A DNA stretch of 64,000 nucleotides from Sva-07 sp963728355. GTDB taxonomy: Bacteria > Actinomycetota > Acidimicrobiia > Acidimicrobiales > Ilumatobacteraceae. Shown here in pieces: positions 21,182 through 29,562 of the stretch. Location: contig CAVSJQ010000022.1 in assembly GCA_963728355.1 (NCBI GenBank), positions 310,001 to 374,000 on the forward strand. The letters are read 5' to 3'. The notes under the pieces are model-generated. The model was not told the origin of the DNA. It searched no databases and worked only from the letters and a program-made list of their open reading frames with translations. Position numbers and translations under genes: made by a program. Each line of letters opens with the position of its first letter. The stretch's first letter is position 1.

Positions 21182-21560
21182 GTGCGGCGACGGCGTCGTC
21201 GACCCGGTCGATCGGCACCAGCAGGTGATCGTGGCGATAGCCCGCCAGGACGTTGCAGGCGATGCCCAGGTTCGCCAGCCGGGTGCTCACCGCTGCGGTC
21301 AGCCCGACCGCCTCCAGACTGGAGTGGACCGTCAGTGTCAACCACGCAAGCTCGACCGGGCCCCGTTGACCGGCGCGTTGGGCGGCTTCGACGGGTAGCA
21401 CGATCGTGGTGAGCGGACCCTCCTTGACCACGGCGTGGGCGGCGGCGAGCAGTCCCGGCGTCGGCACCTCGACGGCGATGTAGGTGAAGATGCCGGGTCG
21501 ACGCTGGACGGCGAGCGTCGCCAACATGACATCCAGATCGGTCTCTCCTGGTGCTGCCAT
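21171..21560 (-). CDS. ACT-domain protein
   Basis: 129 residues made of two ACT-like halves: residues about 20-60 (GIFTYIAVEVPTPGLLAAAH) and about 65-125 (ELAWLTLTVHSSLEAVG, then LANLGIACNVLAGYRHDHLL). This matches the small stand-alone ACT_3/ACT_7 proteins, which are predicted amino-acid sensors without a catalytic domain. The ligand is unknown. Its 3' end overlaps the convergent ATP-grasp gene by 11 bases. The start is ATG 21560. Confidence 0.75.
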   Translation of the reverse strand: MAAPGETDLDVMLATLAVQRRPGIFTYIAVEVPTPGLLAAAHAVVKEGPLTTIVLPVEAAQRAGQRGPVELAWLTLTVHSSLEAVGLTAAVSTRLANLGIACNVLAGYRHDHLLVPIDRVDDAVAALTA

Positions 21561-21578
21561 GGTCCGAGTATCCCAGGC

Positions 21579-21976
21579 GTGTCAAACGAATGGTTGGCGC
21601 CCGGGTCCCCGTGCCGATCCTCGGATGCTGGCGGCCATGGCGCCCATCGGTCTCGATGTGGCTCCGCCGCCGTCGCCGGTCACCGCCGACTCCGGGTACG
21701 TGACCTGGCGCGACCGCCTTGCAGCGCCGGGGCTGGTCGTCATCGGCGTCGAGTTCCGCAACGCTGCCGCCGCACGTGATCTCGGTCAACGAACTCGACC
21801 CGTTGTGCGACGAGGGACTGGCCTACTTCCGCAAGCTGCTCGACGCCGGTGTCAGCGCGGTGAGTCGAACCGTCAACGGGGCATGCCACGCTGGCGACTG
21901 TCTGTTCCTCGATGCGATGCCCGATGTCGTCGGTGCGACGATCCGCGACATCATTGGGTTTGCCGATTCGCTCTGA
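21579..21976 (+). pseudogene. Remnant of an alpha/beta-hydrolase (esterase) gene with internal deletions
   Basis: Pieces of one esterase family survive in order. From GTG 21579 comes an N-terminus (SNEWLAPGS), then in another frame ADPRMLAAMAPIGLD and PPPSPVTADS. This is fused to a piece normally about 70 residues later (GYVTWRDRLAAPGLVVIGVEF), and then, after another frame change at about 21760, to the C-terminus (PPHVISVNELDPLCDEGL to 21976). The HGGG oxyanion loop and the nucleophile-elbow serine region are gone; the tail with the catalytic-histidine motif NGACHAGD remains. At least two internal deletions and a frameshift make an active enzyme impossible. I expect no function. Confidence 0.75.
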
Positions 21977-22012
21977 CGGAGACGGACCCCGGCGAGACGT
22001 CGCAGCGCCCGT

Positions 22013-24379
22013 TCAGCTCCTCAGCTGTGCGCCCAGCTTGGTGGTCGCCGCTTCGACACCGCGGCGGACATCGGCGATGTCCTGGTCGGTGAGGTTGCGG
22101 TCGGGTGCCTGGAGCCGCAACCGGTACGCCAACGACCGGGTGCCCTCGGCAGCGCGTTCGCCCCGGTAGACGTCGAACATGTCGAGGTCGACCAGCAGGT
22201 TGCCGGACCCCTGGCGTACCGCCTTCTCGACCTTCTCGGCCGGGATCTCCTCGGGCACGACGAACGACAGGTCGAGGTCGCTCGACGGGTACCGGCTCGT
22301 CGGCTTCCACTGTGTCGGCTTCGGCTCCCGATCGAGGATCTGGTCGAGGTCCAGTTCGAGGATCGCGACGCGCTCGGTGACCTCGAAGGCAGCGAGGACG
22401 TCGGGGGCCACCTCGCCGACGGCGCCGAGCGGGTCACGCCCCGCCTGCAGGGTCGCGGATCGCGTGGCATGCAGCCCCGATGGCACCTTCGACTGATCGA
22501 TGCGGGCCCCCGTTCCGAGCGCCGCAGCGAGCTCGCGCCACACCGCCATCGCCGCTGGGGCCTCACGGCCGGCGAGCACCACCGTGAGCGCCTCGTACTC
22601 GCCGGGCAGTTCACCTTCGGCCGGTGGATACACGTGGCCGATCTCGAACAGCGCCACGCCCGAGCGACGATGGGATTCGTTGTAGGCGATCGCCCGCAGT
22701 AGACCGGGGCGCAGCGAGGTGCGCAACACGCTCTCCTCGGCGACGAGCGGGTTGGTGATGCGCAACGCATCCGGCGCGAGGCCTGCCTTGGCGAGCGTGT
22801 CGGGGGCGAGGAACGGGTTGGGCATCGCCTCGGAGATGCCGAGGCCGAGCAGCACCTGGCGCGCCAGACGACGTCGGCGCTGGCGCACGCTGAGCTCGCC
22901 GTGTACCACCGACTTGGGTACGGTCTTGCCGAGGCGGTCGTAGCCGTGGTGACGGGCGACCTCCTCGATCACGTCGACCTCCTCGGTGGAGTCGAGGCGC
23001 CAGCTCGGCAGCACCACGTCACGGGTGGCGCCGTCGCCCGACACGGTGAAGCCGATCGGGTCGAGCAGCGACGGCAGGTCGTCGGCGCTCAGATCGGTGC
23101 CGAGGATGCGGTTGACCGCGCTGATCCGCACGGGCACCGAGCGGTGCTCGGAGGGGAGATGGTCGGTGCGGGCGTCGACGGCGCCGGCGTGGACGACGAG
23201 GTCCGGGCAGGTCTCCGAGAGCAGTTCGACGAACCTGGCGATGGCCAGTGGCATCCCGTACGGGTCGACGCCACGCTCGAACCGCGCCGACGCCTCGGAT
23301 CGCAGGTTGGTTCGCGTCACCGTCTGGCCGATCCCGACGAGCGAGAACCAGGCCATCTCGAGCACCACCGTGGAGGTTGTGTCGCTGATCTCGGTGTCGA
23401 GGCCGCCCATGATCCCACCGAGACCGATGGGGACGTCGTTGGCGTCGCAGATGAACAGGTCGTCGGCCGTGAAGGTGCGGTCCTCGCCGTCGAGCGTGGT
23501 GAGGTGCTCGCCATCGCGTGCCCGGCGGATCCGGAAGCCGCCGCCACCCAACGTGTCCACGTCGTAGGCGTGGTTCGGCTGGTTGAGCTCGAGCATCACG
23601 TAGTTGCTCACGTCGACGACGTTGCTGATGGGACGCATGCCTGCTGCGGTGAGCCGTCGTGCCATCCACTCGGCCGACGGCTTGACCTCGATGCCCGAGA
23701 TCACCGTCGACGTGAACCGGCAACAGCGATCACCGTCGACGATCTCGACCGTCGCAATCCGTTCGTCGCCGGTGATCTCCAGGGTGGCGTTCGGCGGCCG
23801 GAACTCGACGTCCATCTTCGCAGCCAGGTCGCGAGCGATGCCGACGTAGCCCCAGCAGTCCGGCCGGTTGCGGGTGACGTCGGCGTCGATCAGCACGTCG
23901 AGCGTGAGCCCGAGCGCCTCGCCGTACGGCCGGCCGAGCGGGACATCGGGCGGGAGGATGCGGATCCCGGAGTGGTCGTCGCCGAGGCCGAGTTCGCTCG
24001 CCGAGCAGAGCATGCCCTCGGAGTCGATGCCGAGGATGCCCCGCCGTTCGATCGTCATCCCGTTCGGCATCGTCGTACCGAGCGTGGCGAGCGGGACGAT
24101 GTCGCCCTGCGCCATGTTGAACGCACCGCACCAGACGTGGCGCTCCTGGCCGTCGCCGGCGTCGACGTAGACGCGCTGCACCTTGGCTGCGTCAGGATGT
24201 TGTTCGAGGCGCAGGACCCGGGCGGTCACGACGCCCGGCACCGTCTCACCGACGGTGGTGACGGAGTCGACCTCGAGGCCGAGCGACGTGAGGGCATCGG
24301 TGATGCGCCCGACGTCGTCGGGACTCGTCGGATCGCCGAAGTCGCCGTACTCGTTGAGCCAGGACAGGAGGATCTTCAC
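22013..24379 (-). CDS. pheT: Phenylalanyl-tRNA synthetase beta subunit
   Basis: The 788-residue beta subunit of the alpha2-beta2 PheRS. The order is the N-terminal core (KILLSWLNEYGDF), the EMAP-like tRNA-binding domain (about 40-150, with HPDAAKVQRVYVDAGDG), B3/B4 editing domains (VTRNRPDCWGYVGIARDLA), B5 and the catalytic-like core, and the C-terminal ferredoxin-fold anticodon-binding domain (TSRYPSSDLDLSFVV to the end). The full domain set and length are standard. The ATG 24379 start overlaps the pheS stop by ATGA. Its 3' end meets the esterase remnant. Confidence 0.97.
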   Translation of the reverse strand: MKILLSWLNEYGDFGDPTSPDDVGRITDALTSLGLEVDSVTTVGETVPGVVTARVLRLEQHPDAAKVQRVYVDAGDGQERHVWCGAFNMAQGDIVPLATLGTTMPNGMTIERRGILGIDSEGMLCSASELGLGDDHSGIRILPPDVPLGRPYGEALGLTLDVLIDADVTRNRPDCWGYVGIARDLAAKMDVEFRPPNATLEITGDERIATVEIVDGDRCCRFTSTVISGIEVKPSAEWMARRLTAAGMRPISNVVDVSNYVMLELNQPNHAYDVDTLGGGGFRIRRARDGEHLTTLDGEDRTFTADDLFICDANDVPIGLGGIMGGLDTEISDTTSTVVLEMAWFSLVGIGQTVTRTNLRSEASARFERGVDPYGMPLAIARFVELLSETCPDLVVHAGAVDARTDHLPSEHRSVPVRISAVNRILGTDLSADDLPSLLDPIGFTVSGDGATRDVVLPSWRLDSTEEVDVIEEVARHHGYDRLGKTVPKSVVHGELSVRQRRRRLARQVLLGLGISEAMPNPFLAPDTLAKAGLAPDALRITNPLVAEESVLRTSLRPGLLRAIAYNESHRRSGVALFEIGHVYPPAEGELPGEYEALTVVLAGREAPAAMAVWRELAAALGTGARIDQSKVPSGLHATRSATLQAGRDPLGAVGEVAPDVLAAFEVTERVAILELDLDQILDREPKPTQWKPTSRYPSSDLDLSFVVPEEIPAEKVEKAVRQGSGNLLVDLDMFDVYRGERAAEGTRSLAYRLRLQAPDRNLTDQDIADVRRGVEAATTKLGAQLRS

Positions 24380-25392
24380 GAGAACTGCTCCAGGAATCGG
24401 ATGTCGTTGGTGTACATGTCACGGATGTCCTCGACGCCATGGCGTTCCTTGGCCATCCGGTCGATGCCGAATCCGAACGCGAAGCCGCTCCACTCCTCTG
24501 GGTCGAGGCCGCCCGCCCGCAGGACGTTGGGGTGCACCATGCCGCATCCGCCGAGTTCGATCCAGCTGCCGTCCGGACGCTGGATGTCGAATTCCGCCGA
24601 TGGTTCGGTGAACGGGAAGTAGCTGGGTCGCAGACGCGACGTGAAGCCCAGGCCGAAGAACGCTTTCGTGAACGCCTCGATCGTGCCGGCGAGATCAGCC
24701 ATCGTGATGTCGCGGTCGATCACGAGCCCTTCGATCTGGTGGAACACCGGCATGTGCGTGGCGTCGGGCGTGTCGCGGCGGAACACCCGGCCGGGAGCGA
24801 CGATGTAGATGGGCGGTTCCTGGTCGATCATCGTGCGGATCTGGACGGGCGACGTGTGCGTGCGCAGCAGCGTCGTCCCGGTCGTTCCCTCCGGCGTGAC
24901 GTGGTCGACGAACAGTGTGTCGAACTCGCCACGCGCCGGATGTCCTTCCCCCATGTTGAGCGCCTCGAAGTTGTGCCAGTCGGTCTCGACCTCGGGGCCT
25001 TCGGCGATCTGGAATCCGAGCCCGATGAACACGTCCTCGAGGCGTTCCCATGCCTGCGTGACGAGGTGGGCGTGACCTCGAGTCGGCTTGCCGACGTACT
25101 CGGTGAGGTCGAGTCGCTCCGCCTCCACCCGTCGGGCGACCGCCTCGGCGCCGAGCGCAGCTCGGCGGTCCTCGAGCGCCGCGGTCACGGCGCCGAGCGC
25201 CTCGTTGATCGCGGCGCCGGCGGCCTTCTTCTCGTCGATCGAGTCCAGCGATCCCAGCCGGGTCTTCAGGAGGGCGAGTTCGCCCTTCTTCCCCGTGAGC
25301 GCAGCCGACAGGCCGCCGATGTCGTCGAGGGTGGAGGCGGCGTCGATCCGGGCGAGTGCCGTCTCGCGGGCGGCGGTGATGTCAGTGAGCAC
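24376..25392 (-). CDS. pheS: Phenylalanyl-tRNA synthetase alpha subunit
   Basis: The 338-residue catalytic subunit. An N-terminal coiled coil (residues 1-85) is followed by the class II core: motif 2-like GRVFRRDTPDATHMPVFHQI, PSYFPFTEPSAEFDI, and motif 3 in FAFGFGIDRMAKERHG. Start GTG 25392 gives the standard N-terminus (LTDITAARETAL) and has AAAGG five bases upstream. It is the first gene of pheST; the usual upstream neighbour trmH is 4 kb away because a plus-strand island intervenes. Confidence 0.97.
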   Translation of the reverse strand: MLTDITAARETALARIDAASTLDDIGGLSAALTGKKGELALLKTRLGSLDSIDEKKAAGAAINEALGAVTAALEDRRAALGAEAVARRVEAERLDLTEYVGKPTRGHAHLVTQAWERLEDVFIGLGFQIAEGPEVETDWHNFEALNMGEGHPARGEFDTLFVDHVTPEGTTGTTLLRTHTSPVQIRTMIDQEPPIYIVAPGRVFRRDTPDATHMPVFHQIEGLVIDRDITMADLAGTIEAFTKAFFGLGFTSRLRPSYFPFTEPSAEFDIQRPDGSWIELGGCGMVHPNVLRAGGLDPEEWSGFAFGFGIDRMAKERHGVEDIRDMYTNDIRFLEQFS

Positions 25393-25534
25393 GAGGACCT
25401 TTCATGAGCGTGAGCGTCGGGGAGACCCCGGACGAACTCAGGAGATGGCACAGGAGCAGATGTTCGTGACCAGTCCCCGGTTCACCCGGGGCACGAAAAT
25501 CGCTGCGACTGTGGCTGCACAGCCGGACAGGCTA
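25393..25534 (-). promoter_or_regulatory. pheS upstream region: candidate -10 box and structured leader
   Basis: TAGCCT (25534-25529, minus strand) would place a start near 25522 and give a leader of about 130 bases. Two short GC hairpins can form: CCCCGG/CCGGGG around a GTGAA loop, and GGGG/CCCC around TCT. No T-box specifier or GGTGGNACCGCG-type T-box sequence is present. A 12-codon frame starting GTG in the leader contains only one Phe codon, which is weak support for attenuation. No -35 box is convincing. Confidence 0.3.
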
Positions 25535-25628
25535 CCCGAGCGCGGGCCCAACGTCCCTACCGGTTCGGGTTCGGCGGGTCCACGATGGTTCCCGAGTCAC
25601 CGTGGCTGCCCCGAGGAGGTCTCCCGCC

Positions 25629-26348
25629 ATGTCCATGCCACCCCCACCCGGCCCTCCACCCCCGCCATCGGGGCCTCCGGGCTCCACCACGCAGAGCTTT
25701 GGCGCCGCAGCCACCGAGCCTCCATATCCCGCCCGGCTCGAGATCGACTATCCCGAACAGTTGGACCGGGTGACCACTGCGTTCCGGATCATTCTGATCA
25801 TCCCGATCGCGATTGTCCTGGGCATTCTCACCGACAGCGGGACCGCCACGTTCGAGACGGCTGACGGCGAGTGGGTGACCACGACCGGCACCAGCATCGT
25901 CGGCTCACTGTTCATGGTGACGCTGCTGATGATCCTGTTCCGCCAGCGCTATCCGCGGTGGTGGTTCGATTTCGCCCTGGAGCTGAACCGGTTCTCGACG
26001 CGCGTCGGCGCCTACCTCGCATTGCTGACCGACGATTATCCCTCGACGATCGAGCAGCAGCGCATCCACCTGGAGTTGGACTATCCCGACGACGTCGAGC
26101 GGGACCTCAACCGGTGGCTCCCGCTCGTCAAGTGGTTCCTGGCGATCCCGCACTTCATCATCCTGTTCTTCTTGTGGATCGGTGCGTTCTTCGTCGTGAT
26201 CGTCGCCTGGTTCGCCATCCTGTTCACCGGCCGGTATCCGCGCGGCCTGTTCGACTTCGTCGTCGGCGTCGGGCGCTGGTCGCTGCGGGTGTACGCGTAT
26301 GCGTTCCTCCTGATCACCGATCGGTACCCACCGTTCGCGCTTGACTGA
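25629..26348 (+). CDS. DUF4389 membrane protein
   Basis: 239 residues. A proline-rich cytoplasmic N-terminus (about residues 1-25) precedes membrane segments at roughly 50-70, 97-112 and 170-205 (the last is a long hydrophobic pair, HFIILFFLWIGAFFVVIVAW). YPRWWFDFALELNRF and YPRGLFDFVVGVGRW are the paired DUF4389 signatures, so the domain is internally duplicated. No function is known. ATG 25629 has GAGGAGG about eight bases upstream, a strong ribosome-binding site that decides this start over the in-frame GTG 27 bases earlier. Confidence 0.88.
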   Translation: MSMPPPPGPPPPPSGPPGSTTQSFGAAATEPPYPARLEIDYPEQLDRVTTAFRIILIIPIAIVLGILTDSGTATFETADGEWVTTTGTSIVGSLFMVTLLMILFRQRYPRWWFDFALELNRFSTRVGAYLALLTDDYPSTIEQQRIHLELDYPDDVERDLNRWLPLVKWFLAIPHFIILFFLWIGAFFVVIVAWFAILFTGRYPRGLFDFVVGVGRWSLRVYAYAFLLITDRYPPFALD

Positions 26349-26354
26349 GGGTTG

Positions 26355-26756
26355 ATGGCGATTCGACTGAACCACACCATCGTGCCGGCCCGCAACGGTG
26401 AGGCGGCCGCCAGATGGTTCGCGGAGCTGTTCGGATTGCCCGGGCCGGAACGCTTCAGCGTCTTCTGGCAGGTGAGGACGGCGAACGGTGTCGACCTCGA
26501 TTTCGACACGTACGGCCCGGAGGGAACGTTCACGACCGGGCACTTTGCCTTCCTGGTCGACGAGGACGAGTTCGACGCCATCTTCGGCCGGATCCGAGCG
26601 AGCGGCATCGATCACTGGGCCGATCCCGGCCGGCGAGAGATCGGCGCCATCAACCACCACGACGGTGGACGCGGTGTCTACTTCCCGAGTCCCGACGACC
26701 ATCTCTTCGAGATCATCACGGTCCCCTACGGTGGCGACGCCCGGGGTGACGACTGA
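26355..26756 (+). CDS. VOC-family protein
   Basis: A 133-residue VOC protein. H7 in LNHTIVPA, the histidine in TGHFAFLVDEDEF and the glutamate in HLFEIITVPYGG are the expected metal ligands, so it may be a working metalloenzyme such as a dioxygenase or lyase; the substrate cannot be read from sequence. The start ATG 26355 is six bases after the DUF4389 stop, which suggests co-transcription. Its 3' end overlaps the convergent glyoxalase-DUF4440 gene by 31 bases. Confidence 0.83.
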   Translation: MAIRLNHTIVPARNGEAAARWFAELFGLPGPERFSVFWQVRTANGVDLDFDTYGPEGTFTTGHFAFLVDEDEFDAIFGRIRASGIDHWADPGRREIGAINHHDGGRGVYFPSPDDHLFEIITVPYGGDARGDD

Positions 26757-27445
26757 CCGACGGGCGTGCCCTGATGGAAGGCGAGGCGCCACTCGCCGTT
26801 CATCCGACGCCACAGCGATGACCGGTTCGCGGCTCCTCGTGGTTCGACCGACCGGTAGGTGACCAGAGCGGCGTCACGTCCGACGGCGCGGACCGCAATG
26901 TCCTCCAGCGTCACCTCGATCGGGCCGACCGGCAGTTCCAGGATCTCGTCACGGGTAGACGAGCGACCCCAGTAACCGACCTCCGTGAAGTCATCGGCCA
27001 GGTGAGCGTCCAACCAGGCCGGGTCGACGCGGGTGAGTCGCCTCCACATTGAACGCTCGAGTGAGATCAGTCTGGCAGCGGTGCCGGAGCCCAGATCGTC
27101 ATCGGCGTCGACCCGTGGCAGCGCTTCGGCGACGCGCAGCCGGTTGTGGTCTGGATCGCTCAGGTAGATCTCCCGTCCCCACGGTGCCTCGTCGACGGTC
27201 ACTCCGAATTCGGCGGCGATGGGGTCGAGGGAGTCGACCCAGATGTACACCAGCGTGCCTCGCCGAGCGTCGCCGGCGTGCTCCGAGAGGTGAAGTTGGG
27301 CGCCGTCGCGTCGGATCCCGACGTAGGCCGGGAGATGCGGCTCGAAGCGGTGCTCGAAATTCAACTCGAAGCCAAGCCGGGCGTACCACTGCGCCGAGAT
27401 GCCGGCATCCGAAACCCGCATGATGGGGATGACATCGGTGGTCAC
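26726..27445 (-). CDS. Bleomycin-resistance/glyoxalase-fold protein fused to a DUF4440-like domain
   Basis: A 239-residue two-domain protein. Residues 1-115 are a VOC module of the bleomycin-resistance type (IPIMRVSDAGISAQWYARLG, LHLSEHAGDA, then IYLSDPDHNRLRV). Residues about 125-235 are an NTF2-like DUF4440 module (ERSMWRRLTRVDPAWLDAHL, DFTEVGYWGRS, ALVTYRSVEPRG, LWRRMNGEWRLAFHQGTPV). The two modules bind small ligands in other proteins, so a sequestering or detoxifying role is possible but unproven. Start GTG 27445 fits the VOC N-terminus. It is convergent with the preceding VOC gene. Confidence 0.82.
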   Translation of the reverse strand: MTTDVIPIMRVSDAGISAQWYARLGFELNFEHRFEPHLPAYVGIRRDGAQLHLSEHAGDARRGTLVYIWVDSLDPIAAEFGVTVDEAPWGREIYLSDPDHNRLRVAEALPRVDADDDLGSGTAARLISLERSMWRRLTRVDPAWLDAHLADDFTEVGYWGRSSTRDEILELPVGPIEVTLEDIAVRAVGRDAALVTYRSVEPRGAANRSSLWRRMNGEWRLAFHQGTPVGQSSPRASPP

Positions 27446-27550
27446 CGTGGAAGTCTGCTCGATTCGGGTACGCGGCGCCACTGCGGGTACCGACGCTTGG
27501 CGCCTTCCGCCCCCACCAACTCTGTGACACCCCTTCGTCATGATGGAGGC

Positions 27551-28924
27551 ATGAGTTCGGCACCGCTGCTCGATCGAGATGTGGACGGCGACGGAACCAC
27601 GGCGGTCGAACGACTCGAGGCGCTCCGGTCGCAGCTCGCCGCCGGCTTCGATGATGCCCCCGCCATCGACACGGTGGTCGAGCGCGTCGCAGCGGCGACC
27701 GGAACGCTGCACGACGTCGACCCCACCAACTTCGATGCAGCCACGATGCGGAGATGGTTGGAAGGCGTCGAGCAGGTCCGCCGCACCGTCGAGGCGGCTG
27801 CCGTCGCCGCGGCCGGGGCCCTCGACCGGTCGAACCCGTTCCGGAGCCAGGGCTTCTTCACCACCAAGACGGTCATGAAGCACATGTGCCGTCTGTCGGG
27901 ACCGGAGGCACACCGGCGGGTGCAGACGGCACGACTCCACACTGCGCTTCCGGCCTGGGGTGAGGCCGAGGCGGGTGGTGAAGTAGGCGTCGCACAGTCC
28001 GAGCTGATGGCCCGGGTCGTCGCCAACCCGCGGCTACCCGCCCACATCGTCGAACGCGACTCGCCAGCGCTGCTCGACGACGCGATCAGACTGCGGTACG
28101 ACGTCTTCGAGCGACATGTGCGTACGTGGGAAGCGCTCGGCGACCCCGGCGGCGACCGCATCAGGAACCAGCAGCAGCACGCGAACCGTGACGTCCGACT
28201 GCGACCGCGCCCGGAAGGTGGGTGGACACTCAGCGGCAGCCTGGGCGAGTCCGCAGGATGCGAGTTCGCAGAGATCTTCTCGTGGTTCTGCGAAGCCGAA
28301 TGGCAGTCCGACTGGGCGGATGCCCGTCAGCGCCTCGGCGACGCGGCCACCACCGCCGGGTTGTCACGCACCGAGGCCCAACGCCGAGCCGATGCGCTCC
28401 TCGCGATGGCCCGCGCCGCTGCGTCCACCCCGCCCGACGCTCGTGCACCTCGCCCGACGGTCAACATCCTGATCGACCACGAGTCCTTCGAGGCGCACCT
28501 TCGAGGCGAGGCACCCGATCCCGCCACGTACCGGTCGGTCGTCGTGCGCACGCAGACCGGCCGACGCCTCCATCCCGATGACGCCGTGAATGCCGCGCTG
28601 ATCGGCCACATCCGGCGCGCGGTGTACGACGCGTCGGGCACGATCATCGACCTCGGTCGGCGAGTGCGCCTGTTCCGGGGCAGCGCCCGCGACGCGGTGA
28701 TGCTGCTGTTGACCACGTGCGTCTGGATCGGCTGCGATCGGCCGATCGCCTGGTGCGACGCCGACCACTCACTCGGCTGGAAGGCCCACGGTGCCACTGT
28801 TCCGAGGAACGGGGGCGGCCTCTGCAGCGGTCATCATCCTCTCAAGGACCGGGGATTCCGCGTGTTCCGCGACGACATCGGGGTCTGGCACGTCATCGAC
28901 CCGAACGGCAACGAGATCCGCTGA
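27551..28924 (+). CDS. DUF222/HNH endonuclease domain protein
   Basis: 457 residues. Residues about 30-330 form the helical DUF222 region, and the C-terminus holds an HNH nuclease motif: the CVWIGCDRP cysteine pair, WCDADHSLGWKAHG with the catalytic D-H, and NGGGLCSGHHPLKDRGF. Such 13E12-repeat/DUF222-HNH proteins occur in many copies in actinobacteria and are often thought of as mobile or selfish, but their target is unknown. The start ATG 27551 has GGAGG immediately upstream. No inverted repeats or transposase flank it. A second HNH-like gene follows 114 bases later. Confidence 0.9.
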   Translation: MSSAPLLDRDVDGDGTTAVERLEALRSQLAAGFDDAPAIDTVVERVAAATGTLHDVDPTNFDAATMRRWLEGVEQVRRTVEAAAVAAAGALDRSNPFRSQGFFTTKTVMKHMCRLSGPEAHRRVQTARLHTALPAWGEAEAGGEVGVAQSELMARVVANPRLPAHIVERDSPALLDDAIRLRYDVFERHVRTWEALGDPGGDRIRNQQQHANRDVRLRPRPEGGWTLSGSLGESAGCEFAEIFSWFCEAEWQSDWADARQRLGDAATTAGLSRTEAQRRADALLAMARAAASTPPDARAPRPTVNILIDHESFEAHLRGEAPDPATYRSVVVRTQTGRRLHPDDAVNAALIGHIRRAVYDASGTIIDLGRRVRLFRGSARDAVMLLLTTCVWIGCDRPIAWCDADHSLGWKAHGATVPRNGGGLCSGHHPLKDRGFRVFRDDIGVWHVIDPNGNEIR

Positions 28925-29038
28925 CCGCCTCGTCCTGCACGTCCAGCGACGCCGAGCAGTCCGGTCCGAGCAGCCGTCCGAGCAGTAGGGTCCGAGCGTG
29001 ACCACGACCCGGATCACCAGCAGGACGGGAGCGGTCTG

Positions 29039-29512
29039 ATGCGACTGGACGACGTCGGCGATCGCGACGGCTGGCGCTGCTGGCTGTGCGACGAACCGGT
29101 CGACCCGGACATGTCGGTCAACGATCCGCGGGGGCCGAGCATCGACAGTCGCACCACCGAGCGCAAGGCCAGAGCCAAGGGCACGCGGACGGGCAACGGT
29201 GCCGGAGCGCGGACGGGTCAGGAGCGCCTCGCCCATCGAGCGTGCAACACCGGCAAGGGCAGCACCAAGCCCGTCATCGAATGGCCGGCGCACCTCTTCG
29301 TCGCGGATCCTGCGGTGATCCTGACAACCGTGGAGCGGATGCAGCGCAAAGGAGGACGCGAGGTCGTCGGCCGGTGCGTCGATCGCCACGACGCTACGGC
29401 GACCGCCGACTGGATCGTCGACCGCGTCTCGCGGCTCGAACCGACACTGGCCGTCACCGCGGACGTCGAACCCGGCGGCGGCCAGTATCTGGTCGTGCTG
29501 CGAGCGCAGTGA
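29039..29512 (+). CDS. Small HNH-like zinc-binding protein
   Basis: 157 residues. WRCWLCDEPVD gives a CxxC pair, and LAHRACNTGKG resembles the closing half of an HNH motif. The position where active HNH nucleases have D-H reads SIDSRTT, with serine instead of histidine. The insert between the halves is basic and glycine-rich. The remaining roughly 75 residues (VERMQRKGGREVVGRC and later) are unassigned. A nuclease fold without full catalytic residues, or simply a zinc-ribbon nucleic-acid binder, are both possible. ATG 29039 overlaps the stop of a 13-codon upstream frame (GTG 28999) as TGATG. Confidence 0.65.
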   Translation: MRLDDVGDRDGWRCWLCDEPVDPDMSVNDPRGPSIDSRTTERKARAKGTRTGNGAGARTGQERLAHRACNTGKGSTKPVIEWPAHLFVADPAVILTTVERMQRKGGREVVGRCVDRHDATATADWIVDRVSRLEPTLAVTADVEPGGGQYLVVLRAQ

Positions 29513-29536
29513 ACAACACTCCGCAGGCCGGAACAT

Positions 29537-29562
29537 CGGAGCCGATCGTCGGAGCCGATCGT
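29537..29562. repeat. 13-bp perfect tandem duplication
   Basis: CGGAGCCGATCGT occurs twice head to tail (29537-29549 and 29550-29562) in the short gap between the convergent HNH-like and trmH genes; the second copy reaches into the trmH stop codon. Each copy contains the palindrome CGATCG. It probably arose by slippage. Confidence 0.8.

Noticed and set aside
25393..25534. T-box or phenylalanine attenuator upstream of pheS
   Set aside because: The T-box consensus is missing, the short leader frame has only one Phe codon, and the hairpins lack a T-run. It remains a weak structured leader.
28999..29040. A 13-codon frame (GTG start) directly before the HNH-like gene
   Set aside because: Its stop overlaps the next start as TGATG, but the peptide has no distinctive content and its own start lacks a ribosome-binding site; mentioned only in the gene entry.
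27551..29512. The HNH pair as a restriction-modification or phage-defence locus
   Set aside because: No methyltransferase, specificity subunit, ATPase or other defence gene is adjacent; DUF222-HNH proteins are common solitary actinobacterial genes.
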